Shown here piece by piece: positions 47,641-58,589 of a DNA stretch of 64,000 bases (within the stretch, counting starts at the first letter, position 1; every line of letters begins with the position of its first letter). The stretch comes from Eonycteris spelaea (Eukaryota; Chordata; Mammalia; Chiroptera; Pteropodidae): positions 10,366,501 to 10,430,500 of the forward strand of contig PUFA01000057.1 in NCBI GenBank assembly GCA_003508835.1, read 5' to 3'. The position numbers were made by a program, and so were the translations under genes. Below the pieces are notes generated by a model. It ran no database searches and had not been told where the DNA came from. It saw nothing but the letters and a program-made list of their open reading frames with translations.

Positions 47641-49490
47641 ATCATCATAAAATGTCTTTCTTTGCCACTATTAACAATACTTGTCTTAAAGTCTATTTCA
47701 CTTTATATTTGTGTTGCCACCTCAGATTCAATTGGTTATATCTTTTTCCATTCATTTACTTTTAAGTCATTTGTGTCTTTGAAACTAAAGTTTGTCTCTT
47801 TTAGACAGCACATTGTTGGATCATTTTTAAATACCTTTTTCCAGTCTGTAACTTTTGATTGGTTTGTTAGTCCATTTACATTTAATGCTATTATTGATAT
47901 AGCTGGATTTATATTTGCCTTTTTACTTTTTGTTTTCTGTTATGTCTTATGACTTTTGTTCCTCTATTCCTCCATTACTGCCATCTTTTGAGTTAAAAAT
48001 ATTTTCCAGGGTACCATTTTCATTCTCTTACCATTAATTTTACTTATATTTTGTTGGGTTATTTTCTTAGTTGTTGTCCTTGCATTACAATTAACACCTT
48101 AAATTATAGTAATCTTATTCAAATAAATACCAACTTAATTTCAATGTTATATAAAACTTTGCCCCTTTACAGTTCCATTCATTCCCTTTCCTTTATGCTA
48201 TTATTTTCATTCAAATAGCATATTCATGTATTGTGTGGCCCTCAACACATTTATAATTAGTGCTTAATATAGTTGCCTTTTAAATAATATAGGAGAAAAA
48301 AATATTACAACAAAAAGTGTTTATACTGTCTTTTATACTTACCTATGTAGTACCTTTTCTGGTACTCTTATTTATTCATATGAATTTGATTTGTGTTCTG
48401 TTATATCAGTTTTAAGAATGCCCTTTAGTATTTCTTATACTGTTAATAAAAAATAAGTTTTTGTTTATGTAGGAATGTCTTATTTATTCTTTATTTTTGA
48501 AAGATAGTTTTGCTGGATATAGAATTCTTGGTTGACATTTTTTTTTCTTTCAGCACTTTGAATATGTCATCACACTATCTACATCCAGTCTCCATAGTTT
48601 CTGACGAATTTCAGCTGTTAATCTCATGAGGAGTTCTTATACATGATTCATAGCTTCTCTTTTTTCTGCTCAAAAATTTTCTCTTTGTCTATGGATTTTG
48701 ACAGATTAGTTATGCATGTCCAGGTAAAGATCTCTTTGGGTATATTATACTTGGTATTCATTAGCTTCTTGGAAATGTAGATTAATATTTTTCATCAAGT
48801 TTTAGAAACAGTTTTTCCAAATATTCCTTCTGAAACTTTCTTTCTTCATCTTCTTTGTCTTCCATTATTATGCATATTTTGGTATACATGATGGCTTCCC
48901 ATAGGCCTCTGAGGTACTGTTTATTTTAGATCATTCTTTTTCTTTCTATTCCTCTGACTAGATAATCTCAATTGACATATTTTACAACTTTTTGCTTCTT
49001 TATTCTGCCAGCTTAAAACCATTTTAAAGTCTCTCTAATAAATTTTCATTTCAATTATTTTAACTTTCTGAGTTTCTATTTTATTCTTTTTAAAATTCTA
49101 CCTCTTTATTGAAATTCTTTATTTAGTGACAATATTCTCATATTTTTCTTTACTATGAGTCATACATGCTTTCCTAAAATTTTCTTTGAACATCTATAAA
49201 ATATCTGATTTAAAGTCTTTGTCTAATAAGTCCAACATTAAATACTTGGAGCCAATAAGCTTCCCAGCCTTTGTGAGGGGTTTTCTATGTGTATTGGGGC
49301 ATGATTTCAGTGCTCAGATAGGCAGTTTACAGCTGTGCTTAGCCTTCATTTCCAGCTTGTGCACAGCCTTAAGGTCAGTCAAATATGAGAGCTTAAGGTG
49401 TTTTCAGGTTTTCCTAGAACACGTGCTCACCTGGAAGCATGAACATGCGTTCTAGATTTTTAAGTATTTGCAGGAGTTTTTGAAGCCCCC

Positions 49491-51494
49491 TCTGGTGTTA
49501 TTATTGTTGTTGTTTTGTTGTTTGCTTCAACTTTTCTCATTGTCCCATTCAATTATGATGTTAAAAAAAAATTGCCACAGATTGTTTTTGGCAAATATCT
49601 CCAGCAAAAAGTCTGTTTGCATTGGTAGACTTTAGAGACAGGATGAATAAAGATGAGCTTGTGAGTATGCTTTTCAAGGGAACTGCCAGACAGTTCAAAT
49701 AGTGATTTCCACAGAATAAAGCTTCATGGGAGTTCCAACCCATTCTGTTTCTCAAGTGTTTGCTAGGCTGCTGGTTTTCACTATTGTGGGGCTGTTAGTT
49801 TTCAAGGATACCATAGATCTGGGAATATGAGGATGAGAATAGGACAAGTTAAAATGCCTTAAAGCTCTCCGTTTTTATAGAGATCAGCCTTTTTATTTTA
49901 ATAAATGCTCCTCAGATTTTTCCAAGCATTTGGTTAATCTTTAAGGTTCTGAAAAAGTTTATTCTGATAATTTTTGTCCAGTGTTCTTGTTGTTTTTGTA
50001 GACAAGAAAATTTTCAGTTAAACTTGCTCAACCATTCTTGCCAACATCACTCTATAACATGTGTAATTAAAAGCATGTTGTCAGACAATTATCTTTTATT
50101 TAAAGTTTTTTTTTTTTTTATTAGTGGGAGGCTAACTGCGGAGGTGGGTAAAGCAGAGCCCAACAGCTCATTTGTGGAAGTCATTCAGGGTCAACAGGGC
50201 TTAAGGAAGGAAAAATTATACAACTAATGGGCATAATCACTATCAGAAACACCAGGTCATTTAGGGGAAGAAATGCTCAAATGTCTTCAAGTAAATCTGG
50301 AAATTTCTCATCTTGCAAAAAAATGAGGAGAGTAATAATGCTTATCTAATAGTATGAAAGGGACAATTTAGAGGCCTGATATGAAACATGAATAGCACTT
50401 TGGGATATACATGCTTAAGTGATGTTATTCTTCATTTTTAAAAGTGGAAAGATTGAATAAAAAATTGAATAGAAAAAAAAGTGACAACAGAAAGATTTCC
50501 TAGTATTTATGGTCATATGACTGTGAATTAATGATTTAAGATATCGAGACAAACTCATCTAATAGCCATGAAGAATGTTTTTTAATTTGCCTCTCAAGAT
50601 GGGTTGGTGCTCAGTGTGCTGCATAAGTGATTCCACCCAGCATGAGATCCTGGTAGTATTGGGGTTGCATACTTGTTTATATAAACGTTAGTGAAACAGT
50701 GTCAATGGACAAATAACAGAGAACATCAATTCTTTACTTGGTAAAAAATATGAGTTGTGGGAGAAAAACTATTGTAGGAATTTCTGGTAAGGAGGTTGGA
50801 GTGAGAGCCAATACACATGTAACAGAGAAGGAACATTCAGAATTGGAAGACAGAAATTGACTGCCATCTTGGTTCAATGGGAAAAGAAGGTTTTGGAATG
50901 AGTCAAATTGGCTGATCACCCTGCTTCTGCCTTGTTCTTATTCACGTGGTCCAAGGTGGTTACATGACCTCTAATTGTCTAAATCTTCTTAATTATAGTG
51001 TGGGGTGCTTAAAACACAATTAGCACCCTGAACTGACTTTTATCAAAAAAGTAGAATTATAGGTTTTATTGTTCTTTTTGACCTAAAGCATCTTGAACAA
51101 ATTTCTTTTTATGAATTTAAAGAAATTAATAATAATCTTGCTAAAAATATTTCATATTTGTTATATTTTATTTTGAGAGGCCACAGAAAAATCTTTGTTA
51201 ATTTAGCACTTAAGATGGAGGCCTGATGATTTATCTACATAAAATTACTTGAATAAATAAAATTCAAACAGGAGCACTCATGTCCTAATTGCCTTTCACA
51301 GAATATTTGGGGGTATGTTTATAATGCATAACTTGCTTTCTGTTGTCTCTTTAAACACCATCTAATAAATTACAAAATAGTCGATGCTCAGAGTAGCTTT
51401 TAAATTATATAGAATGTGTTAAATAAAAACTAAACTGTGCCTTTCCTTTCCTTCCTGTCTCAGTCTTTAGAGGAATCTCATAACCAGCTTCATA
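49491..51494. other. Unassigned sequence, no gene seen
   Basis: No recognised repeat across 2 kb. A T-run lies at 50108-50119. Frames of 67 codons or fewer carry no domain. Confidence 0.45.
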
Positions 51495-52000
51495 GCTTTT
51501 CAGTCTCAGAGTAATAGCTGGAGTGCTTATAATGGCTTACAAGGCCCTGTAAGATCTATACTTCCTCCCCATCTGACCTCATTTACTGTTATTCCTGATT
51601 AACTCATTTCTACTTATTGTGAACTCTGCTCCAGGGTCTTTGCACTTGTTTTCCCTAAATGGAACACCTTTGCCCTAGACATTCATATGGCTCCCTCTCC
51701 CTTTTTCTTCAGGTCATTGTTTATGCTGCTTATCATTGAACATTTCCTGCAATTACTTTTATTAATAAGTAATAATTCTATTCTAATTCTCAATTTCCCT
51801 TTTTCCTTAATCAACTTTTCTTTATAGCATTTATTGTCATCTTGTAGACCAGGTGGTTTACCTTATTATTGGTTTCTTTAACAAGAATTCCAGCTTTGTG
51901 ATAGCTATTAGGTTTATTTAGTTCTTTTGTGTATTTTTAGTAACTAGAACAGTGCCTAATACATAAGTATGCAATAAGTCGTTAACAAACAAATGCTAGT
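51495..52000 (+). mobile_element. L2 LINE 3' part, plus strand
   Basis: A clear forward L2: 'AATGGCTTACAAGGCCCTGT', 'CATCTGACCTCATTTACTGT', 'CTCCAGGGTCTTTGCACTTG', 'TTCAGGTCATTGTTTATGCT', 'TAGAACAGTGCCTAATACAT', AAGTATGCAATAAGT. It covers the C-terminal ORF2 coding region and the 3' UTR almost to the end. This is the best L2 in the window. Confidence 0.93.
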
Positions 52001-52339
52001 TTTTAAAATTTTTCACATTAACCTCTGAATATTGGGATATGATAAGAATTTTTAACTAAAAAGCACTATAGAAAGGTTAGGATTAGTTAGATGGTATTTA
52101 GATAGTATTTAGACCAATGCAAAGGTTATTTGTGTAAGGATATATCATGAACTCCTACTGGACCAGAAAACAAAACTAACCAAGGATGTTTGGTGTTGTG
52201 TGGGGATCTGAGACCATATTTCAATTCTCTTGCCTTCTGGTCTTTGGACTACTCTCTTATCTTTCTCAGAAACATGGGTCTAAAAATTGTATGCCCTACA
52301 AATCACAAATTTTATATTTTTCTTGTGACTCTGATTTCT
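52001..52339. other. Unassigned linker between two L2 copies
   Basis: Nothing recognised. Two overlapping plus frames (99 and 85 codons, 52186-52485) run from here into the next L2 and have no domain of their own. Confidence 0.45.
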
Positions 52340-52690
52340 TGTTGTTGCTTAAATACTCCAAGCACCACCCCCACCTTAAGACCTTTACTTTCATGTCTAC
52401 TACTGTCCCTGTCTGGCTTTTACTGCCTGGCTCACTCTACTCTCTAGATCTCAGTTCATATATTACCTTTGTTGAGGCCTCTTGAACTGTCCAGTTTACT
52501 ATGTCTCTACTTTCTCACTACATCATGTATATTTAGTTCTTAGTATTCACTTCTAATAACATGGTTTGCAATCACTTTATTTACTTATTGGTTCACAAAT
52601 TTATTATCCATTTTACAATATAGAATGTTAACTACATGAAATTAGAAATCTTGTTTCAGTGCCTGGTTATAAACCGGGTAACAAAACACT
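52340..52690 (+). mobile_element. Second L2 3' fragment, plus strand
   Basis: 'TCATGTCTACTACTGTCCCT', GTCTGGCTTTTACTGCC, 'TAGATCTCAGTTCATATATT', 'ACCTTTGTTGAGGCCTCTTG', 'GTTAACTACATGAAATTAGA', CAGTGCCTGG follow L2 3' UTR order. It is more diverged than the L2 just upstream, so the pair looks like two insertions rather than a duplication. Confidence 0.75.
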
Positions 52691-52754
52691 TTGCTCCCTG
52701 CTAGTGACTATTAATTTTGACATCTATCCCTATAACATGGTGGAATGGTTGTGT

Positions 52755-53190
52755 CTCTGTATCCTTTTCTTCACATTTTACCTGATTATAGATATTATAT
52801 TTTTGTTGTAAAAATAAAAGAAAAATGCAGAAATTTGTAAAGTATAATAATGACCTATAATCTTATCTTCTAAAAATAACTGTTTACTGGTAGATTAAAA
52901 ATGTGATCATTTTATATAAACTAATTGTATCCTGTTTTAACTTAAACTCTACAAATAACATATTTTCATGTTGGCATATCACATTAGACTTCATTCTTAA
53001 TAATAAAATTTTATTGTGTAAATATACTATAATTTATTTAAATAGTTTCATATTAGTGGGCATTTGGTTTATTGCCAACAGGTTTTTGGGTAACTATAAA
53101 AAAATGCAATAAATATACTTTCATATACATCTGTGTTGTTTTCTGTAGTACAAATTCAGAAAATTGATATGTACAAAGATGTAAATATGT
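52755..53190 (-). mobile_element. Old L1 3' UTR, minus strand
   Basis: Reversed L1M 3' text: an AAAATAACTGTTTACTGG block, 'ATACTATAATTTATTTAAAT', AGTTTCATATTAGTGGGCATTTGG in pieces, 'TTTATTGCCAACAGGTTTTT', 'CTTTCATATACATCTGTGTT', and an AAATTGATATG block. AT-rich and decayed. Confidence 0.7.
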
Positions 53191-54264
53191 ATCATAAATT
53201 TATATTGTGAATGATTTAAAGAAAGGGAAAATTATGGCTAGAGAGTGAAGAAGAATCTTACTTCCCCTTTCCTCCAAAAGAAATGGTTAGGGAACAGTGA
53301 GAGCTTTGAAGAGGATATACCTGAGGGGCACAGATTGGAATTTTATTCCAGTTGATAAAATAATAGTTATAATTATTAGACAACATGGAAGAATATTTAT
53401 AACCTGTTTTTGAATAAAACAATATTTTATGAAATTATGTATACAATGTGGTGGCAACTATTGAAATTTATGCATGCCTATAAAATTATAACAGGAAAGA
53501 AGATTTTTTAGGACTTTATTAATTAGAAAGGATAATAATTATGGTATTTTTTCCTTCATTTATTGTTCTTATTATTGGGGTAGCTAAACTTGGACTAATT
53601 TCAACAAGGAGCTGAACAGAGGGTACGATAAGGACTGAAACAGGGATGGATTCATGGATTTAAGGAAAAGGGAGGAATCACTAAAAGTAAAGACAATAGA
53701 TCCACCCTGGCTGAAGAGAGAATGTCAGGGAACAGGCAGTACCCACAGATACCAGACACCACAGCTGTAAAAAGGTGATTCCATGGAAGTAGAGAAGGGA
53801 GATATATCAAAGACATAGTTTAGATATTTAAATTGGTTTGAAACTGAGTAGCATTAACTATACTTTTCTCTGGAAGAGTTGCTCTAAGATGAAGGATTTT
53901 TTTTCCTTAAAATGTGGAAGAATTTACTGGTGAAAATGTGGGTTTGAGATGTTCTTTCTGGAAAGGTTTTTATTAATGGATACAAGTCTTTGAAAAATAT
54001 AGGACTACCAAGTTTTCTATTTCTATTTCTATCAGTTTTTAAAACCACTTTTGTCAATTTCAAATACATTGTCAAATATTTTGCTAAAGTTGTTTATAAT
54101 TTCTTGCCTTTTAAAGGGTCTACAGTAACATCCTCTTTTTTCCATTTCTGACATTAGATTTTGTTTCATCTCCTTTTAAAGGGTCTACATCTTTTCTTTT
54201 TTGCAATTTATCTATTCTACCTATGTATTTAAAGAACTATTGGCTTTATTTTTTAAAATTGTAT
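53191..54264. other. Unassigned sequence
   Basis: No repeat or exon recognised in about 1.1 kb. Confidence 0.45.
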
Positions 54265-54750
54265 TGTTGCAGGATTCTCAAACAGAGAGATGGGACACTG
54301 AGGCTATAAGCAGGAAGCAGTATTTATCGATGCAGGCGCTGGCTCAGTGGATTCTTATCCAAAGGCTGATCTGATTGTAACATAGCAGGCAGTTTTATAC
54401 AGTTTTGTATTTCTACACAGCTACAGATATAAAGAAGGAGAACATTGATTGGTTGCAAAGCTATGAGAAAAATGACATCAGCTAGAGAGTCCTGGGAAAG
54501 GCGGGGGGTCAAGGTGGGGGGTCAGTCAGGAATGAACTTATTTGAGCAGAAAATGGCCAGGCAGGGTCAGGTTGCCACAGTATATTTAAGAATTTTTAAC
54601 TTCTTAGTAGCTTTCTTCACACAGTTATCCTCTATGTCTTTGCTAGACTATGACAAGCAGAAAGGGAAAAAGTCTCAAGAGAAAAACCAGGATAAAAAAG
54701 GCATTACTCAGGTAAAGCTACATCCATCCATCCTATTTCCCTGTAGTAGA
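54265..54750 (-). mobile_element. Probable class II ERV solo LTR, minus strand
   Basis: Read on the minus strand, the element ends '...GAGAATCCTGCAACA'. Upstream of this lies GATAAATACTGCTTCCTGC, a polyadenylation-type signal followed by an R/U5-like stretch. Further upstream is a TATA-like CTTAAATATAC (plus-strand 54580-54590), then pyrimidine-rich U3-like sequence. The TG...CA termini, the order TATA, AATAAA-like signal, U5, and the length near 450-490 bp fit a betaretrovirus-like (ERVK-class) LTR. The U3 boundary is unclear, between 54722 and 54750, and no target duplication was fixed. No viral genes are present beside it. The 255-codon plus frame that crosses it is antisense to it. Confidence 0.65.
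54570..54600 (-). promoter_or_regulatory. LTR TATA-like box (minus strand)
   Basis: The plus-strand GTATATTTAAG reads CTTAAATATAC on the minus strand, about 240 bp upstream of the polyadenylation-like signal in the same LTR. It is a remnant retroviral promoter by position. Activity is unknown. Confidence 0.4.
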
Positions 54751-54977
54751 GGCAACAGAGAAAGTTTATATCAAATGTTTAATATGTGTAAAGAAGACAT
54801 GATTCATTTAACCACAAACCTGGTTAAATTATGGAACTTATACTATTTCTCTGGTTCTCTGGGCCTTTCTTTTGATACTAGAGATTTAAGTCAATGCTTC
54901 CCAAGATTTTCACAAATTTCTTTCCATAAATGGAGAATACATGGAAGACATAGGAATCCAACTGGACATAAACATAA
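54751..54977. other. Unassigned sequence
   Basis: Sits between the LTR and the hexanucleotide array. No retroviral coding sequence is recognised. Confidence 0.45.
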
Positions 54978-55130
54978 TCTATATCTATATCTATCTATAT
55001 CTATATCTATATCTATATCTATACTATATCTATATCTATATCTATATCTATATCTGTATCTGTATCTATATCTATATCTATGTACATATCTATATGTATA
55101 TATATATGTAGGATATAGATATAGATATTG
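54978..55130. repeat. TATCTA hexanucleotide array with inverted end
   Basis: Mostly ATATCT/TATCTA units with a few TATCTG, CTATC and TGTACATATC variants, ending in the reverse-complement units GATATAGATATAGATAT (55114-55130). The last arm can pair with the main array to form a hairpin. The array translates as alternating Leu-Tyr or Ser-Ile on the plus strand and Arg-Tyr or Ile-Asp on the minus strand. It is the only reason 255- and 199-codon frames exist on opposite strands at 54445-55212 and 54891-55490. Confidence 0.97.
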
Positions 55131-55754
55131 CAGTTTGATTAGTAAGGTGGTTAAAAGTATGGACCCTGGAGTCATTTTTTCTGTGTTGCTCTGCTGCTTT
55201 CTAACTGCATGATCCTGGAGGGCCAGTTCACATTCAAGTTTGAGAAGTATGTACCTCGATAGTATTACTGGGTCAAAATTCTTCAGTTTTAGTTGAGACC
55301 TTATGGGTGTTTCAGATAAACATCTTCCCTTTCTCAGAAACAATGTTGTCATTCCTTTAAAAAGGCTTAATATTAGCATAAGTGCGGACATATAAGGAGC
55401 TCCTACATTTATACATAGCAATCTAATTCCCTGGTGTGAAGGTGACCAAGCATAATTTCCAGTCTGATTTAAAATCTTTTCCTGTTTCAAATAACATAAA
55501 ATAGTTGGGAGATTGTTACTGAAAAAATCATTTATGACACATAGAATACTTAGCCAATAAAATCTTATTTAAGAAAATTTTAAGGCAATATTTCTCCAAG
55601 CTAGTATCAAGGAATAGGAACACAATAAGATATTTAGTAAACAATGGTTTTTTGATCAATAGTTTTCTGAAGCATTGAGTTCTCAATGTCCACCTTGGAA
55701 AGAGTCTCAATAAACTTTAGCATATCTGTCTCTAAAGAATTGGACAGAAAAACT
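55131..55754. other. Unassigned sequence
   Basis: No repeat recognised. It contributes the unique N-terminal half of the spurious minus frame. Confidence 0.45.
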
Positions 55755-56110
55755 AGAATACTAGTGTCTGAGTCTGGGTTCCCCTAGCAGACCCAGATAT
55801 AAGGTTTCACTTGTAAGTAGTTATTAGGAGGTGATGCCAGGAAGCACTGTTGGGGAGTAGGAAAGAGAGACAGAGAAGGGAGAGCCAATGGAGCATGTGT
55901 TATTGAGCAGGTTATCTGTGAAAGGTCAAATCTAGTTGAAGACCTGTGGCAGATAGTGTAGATACCTCAGGGGGTGAGGAAGGTGTGCTGGTTTTCCTCG
56001 CTCTAATCCATCATTGACTTCATATGCTCGTGTGACATAACTTCCTGGCTATTCTGGCCTGCCCTGTGCACTGGTTTTCAGGCTTTTGCAATAGGATGCT
56101 GAAAACAAGC
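55755..56110. repeat. Unclassified dispersed repeat, LTR-like
   Basis: 'GGGTTCCCCTAGCAGACCCA', a 'TAGTTATTAGGAGGTGATGC' block, CAGGAAGCACTG, AGAGACAGAGAAGGGAGAGCC, and 'ATTGAGCAGGTTATCTGTGA'. This is the best copy of the family also seen near 9.94 and 33.5 kb, and possibly 7.92 and 42.65 kb. I know the pattern from mammalian genomes but cannot name it with confidence. Confidence 0.5.
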
Positions 56111-56479
56111 ACTGGATAAATGGTTGCTTTGGGGATGTAGATAAGAACTGTGAACACTCTGGATTTCTCAAATTTGATCATATAATGCTCTTTTTCTCTC
56201 TAGTGTACTTTTTTCATTCATTTTAGAACAGCTATTAACATCCTATTGAACCAATGTTATGTAGAATACAGTAGGAAATTTTTAGTTTTAGGTTATGGTT
56301 TTTTTCCCTTTTATTTCTCCAGATCTATATCATAACCAGGTAACAAGGGGGTCCATAGGATTTGCTTTCATAAAAGAATGTCTGATGGGAAAGAACAGAC
56401 TTATAAATTTTGTCACATCTTTCACTTCTCAGAAGCCAGGTTGAAATCTTTCCCTTAGAAAATGTTTTATGCTGTTGCC

Positions 56480-57004
56480 TGTTCCTGCTCCTGTGGTTGC
56501 ATAACATGCCACTCCAAAACAATGGCTTAAAACAATGACATAGATTAAGCTCACAGAGCCTGTGGGTCCACAATTCAGAAATAGCACAGAGAAGAAGGCT
56601 CATCTTTGCTCCAGGATGTGGGGGCCTCAGATGGAAGATTGAACACTCCTCACTTACACAGCTGGTACTTGGATTCAATTCTGCACACAGCGAGAAGCCC
56701 CTTGGTGTGTCTGTCTCACAGGCCTTTTCAGCGTGGTGTCTTCCTACGCAAAGTCTCAGGGTTCTCAAGCTGCAGGTCCCTAGAGAAAGGTAATGGAATC
56801 ACATTACCTTTTACGATCTTGCCTCAGAAGCCTCATCATTTCCACCATATTTTATTGGCAGGGTAATTATACGGGTGTGCCTGGTATAGAGGCAGGAGCT
56901 CGTACTTCACCTCTCACAGAGAAGTGGGAGATTGCATTGGAAGGGCAGCATGGGGAATGGGAAATCAAGAATGCCACCATCTCTGGAAAATGCATCTGAC
57001 CACA
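56480..57004 (-). mobile_element. ERVL-type solo LTR, minus strand
   Basis: The plus strand runs 'GGTTGCATAACATGCCACTC', 'CAAAACAATGGCTTAAAACA', 'AGAGCCTGTGGGTCCACAAT', then a GTGTCTGTCTCACAGGCC block, 'AAGTCTCAGGGTTCTCAAGC', a TTTCCACCATATTTTATTGG block, and ends 'GCCACCATCTCTGGAAAATG' with CATCTGACCACA. It has the same design as the reversed MLT1-like LTR at 36.1 kb, including the terminal TG...ACCACA, but is a different subfamily. The 147-codon minus frame at 56325-56768 overlaps it. That frame is LTR-derived with no viral protein similarity. Confidence 0.7.
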
Positions 57005-58589
57005 CTACACAGGAACCCTGGTGGGTGGTATGATGCTCCTCTGTGGTGATTAAGGAAACTGCTCCCACCTGCAACCCTATGCCACATTGGATTCTATGCA
57101 GCACAACAGAAAGACATTTCTCCTCTTTGTTCCTTGAGACCTAGACGTGCTTCATATTACTTTATCTCCAGCATTTGGTGTAATTAATGCTGCACATAGC
57201 ACACCTAAGTATGTGTTTGGAATGAATGAGTATATTGCCTCTGACTTTATTCTAACACTGTTTATTGGAAGAAAAGAAAGAAGCAACAAAAATGTCCATC
57301 CTCATGGGACTCAGTGGAAAAGCTGATGCCATCAGCTTTCCTCAGTGTCCATCATTCCTCACAGTATCCCATTTTATGGATGCCACCAGTAACCCTTTTT
57401 ATAGATGGGAGACTTCTAGCCATTGCCAAAAGCACACAGGAGGTCAGAGGACTGGGGAGGCAGATTTCCCTGGCAGAAGGATCCAAGCTTGTCTATCGCC
57501 AGCACATTTTCCTTGGGAAGAATGAAGAAGCAGAGCCCCATAGATGTTTATTTCCAACTTTAGCCCTTGGATCTCCTCCAGACAAGTGGTACAGAAATGG
57601 CAAAGAGGTTGGTCGACTCCTCTCTCCACCCAAATAGGTTGAAAACTCTTACTCTGAAGCCCACTCCTACTCTTTCTCCACGTGCCATCTACTGGGGAAT
57701 CTTAACCATTTGGTTTAGCAGTCATGAACTTTGCTTCACTTTAATGTTTTGCTCAGACAGCAAATTCATTTCCCTGTAGCTGAAGCCAAGGTATTTTCGT
57801 GCCCCAGGTACCTAGGGAAATGGCTCCCCTTCACAGAGTGTGAGTCATGGTCTGTAAACAGATGTTGGACATCTGGATTCCTCTCTCAGTTTGCTTTCCA
57901 GCCTGAAGAGCTCATCTTTCCCTGCAATGGATTAGTACTTTTTCAGATCGAAGGAGTTTTACAAGATTTAAGAAGTTTATAGCTTTAGATTAAGTAAGAT
58001 TGAGCATTAAGAATTCAATTTAATATTTTTAAGAGAATCCTTACATGGGTTTTATAAATTCCGGAACAAGACAGCCACAGATTCCAGCAGAATTGATCTA
58101 TGTGAAACTCCCTATGAAATCTTCTCCCTAGGGAGCTATGGAAAATATTTGCTGCCCACAGCCTGGGGTGATGGCAAACATTCCTGCACAGGCCTGGTGT
58201 CGGGCGCCATGGTGTGGCACAGCTGCGACCACGCTGGTTGGTCTTTGGCTTGCAGCCTGTCACAGGGTGTTTACCTGAGAATGAATCTGAGAGGCCACAG
58301 GGCTGCTCTTGTGTCTGGTGGACAGAGGAAAATGTGCACAGCTATTTTAAAGCTAGGGGCTGTACATCTTGTTCACGGCCTGCTGCTCACAAGAACAAAC
58401 AGGACTTACCTAAGGAGAAGACATTCTCCAAACAAACCCTGTTACACTTCAAGAGTTGCTTTCAGACTGAAAAGAAAGGGGACAAAAGGGTTTTACATGT
58501 GCCTATGGTAAAGGGAGCTCACAATTACTGAGGCAGAATCCAGTGCCTGCAAGGGAGAGAGAACTAGGAATACACAAGGAACATCTACT
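57005..58589. other. Unassigned, partly GC-richer sequence
   Basis: No repeat recognised. Overlapping frames of 80-120 codons at 57265-57982 and 58149-58531 occur in several phases and both strands. None has a domain, signal peptide or known similarity, and I see no paired splice sites supporting an exon. Positions 58196-58250 hold an unusual local cluster of CpG dinucleotides. Confidence 0.4.

Larger units (their letters stand above)
43825..49490 (-). mobile_element. L1 complex, minus strand, 3' UTR through ORF1-like region
   Basis: A 5.7-kb block of reversed L1 sequence in near-canonical order. 43825-44340 is an old 3' UTR ('TTGAGATATAATTCACATAC', 'TATTGCTGAATAATATTCCA'). 44690-45420 is the ORF2 C-terminal region. 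45450-46560 is the reverse-transcriptase region ('CTTTTTGATGCTATTGAAAA'). 47160-48000 is the more upstream ORF2 part including the endonuclease end ('CATGATGGTCAGAGAACATA', 'GTCTTAAAGTCTATTTCACT'). 48480-48880 is an ORF1-proximal block ('GAATTCTTGGTTGACATTTT', 'CAGCACTTTGAATATGTCAT'). About 0.6 kb of ORF2 expected near 45420 is missing. Stops everywhere: a fossil. Overlapping plus frames of 60-105 codons are antisense artefacts. Confidence 0.9.

Noticed and set aside
54978..55130. Regular repeats considered as a CRISPR array
   Set aside because: Six-base tandem units without spacers, in eukaryotic DNA. It is a microsatellite.
54445..55212. 255-codon plus-strand open frame, the longest in the window
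   Set aside because: It is antisense to an LTR in its first part and made of TATCTA array in its last part (Leu-Tyr/Ser-Ile repeats). No domain.
54891..55490. 199-codon minus-strand open frame
   Set aside because: Its C-terminal half is the translated hexanucleotide array (Arg-Tyr, Ile-Asp repeats). The rest has no recognised similarity.
56325..56768. 147-codon minus-strand frame
   Set aside because: Overlaps a decayed ERVL-type LTR, which is non-coding. Residues show no domain, and overlapping frames exist on the other strand.
57265..58531. Cluster of 80-120 codon frames as a possible multi-exon gene
   Set aside because: Frames are in several phases and both strands, without shared domain content. 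The region is merely GC-richer, which lengthens chance frames.
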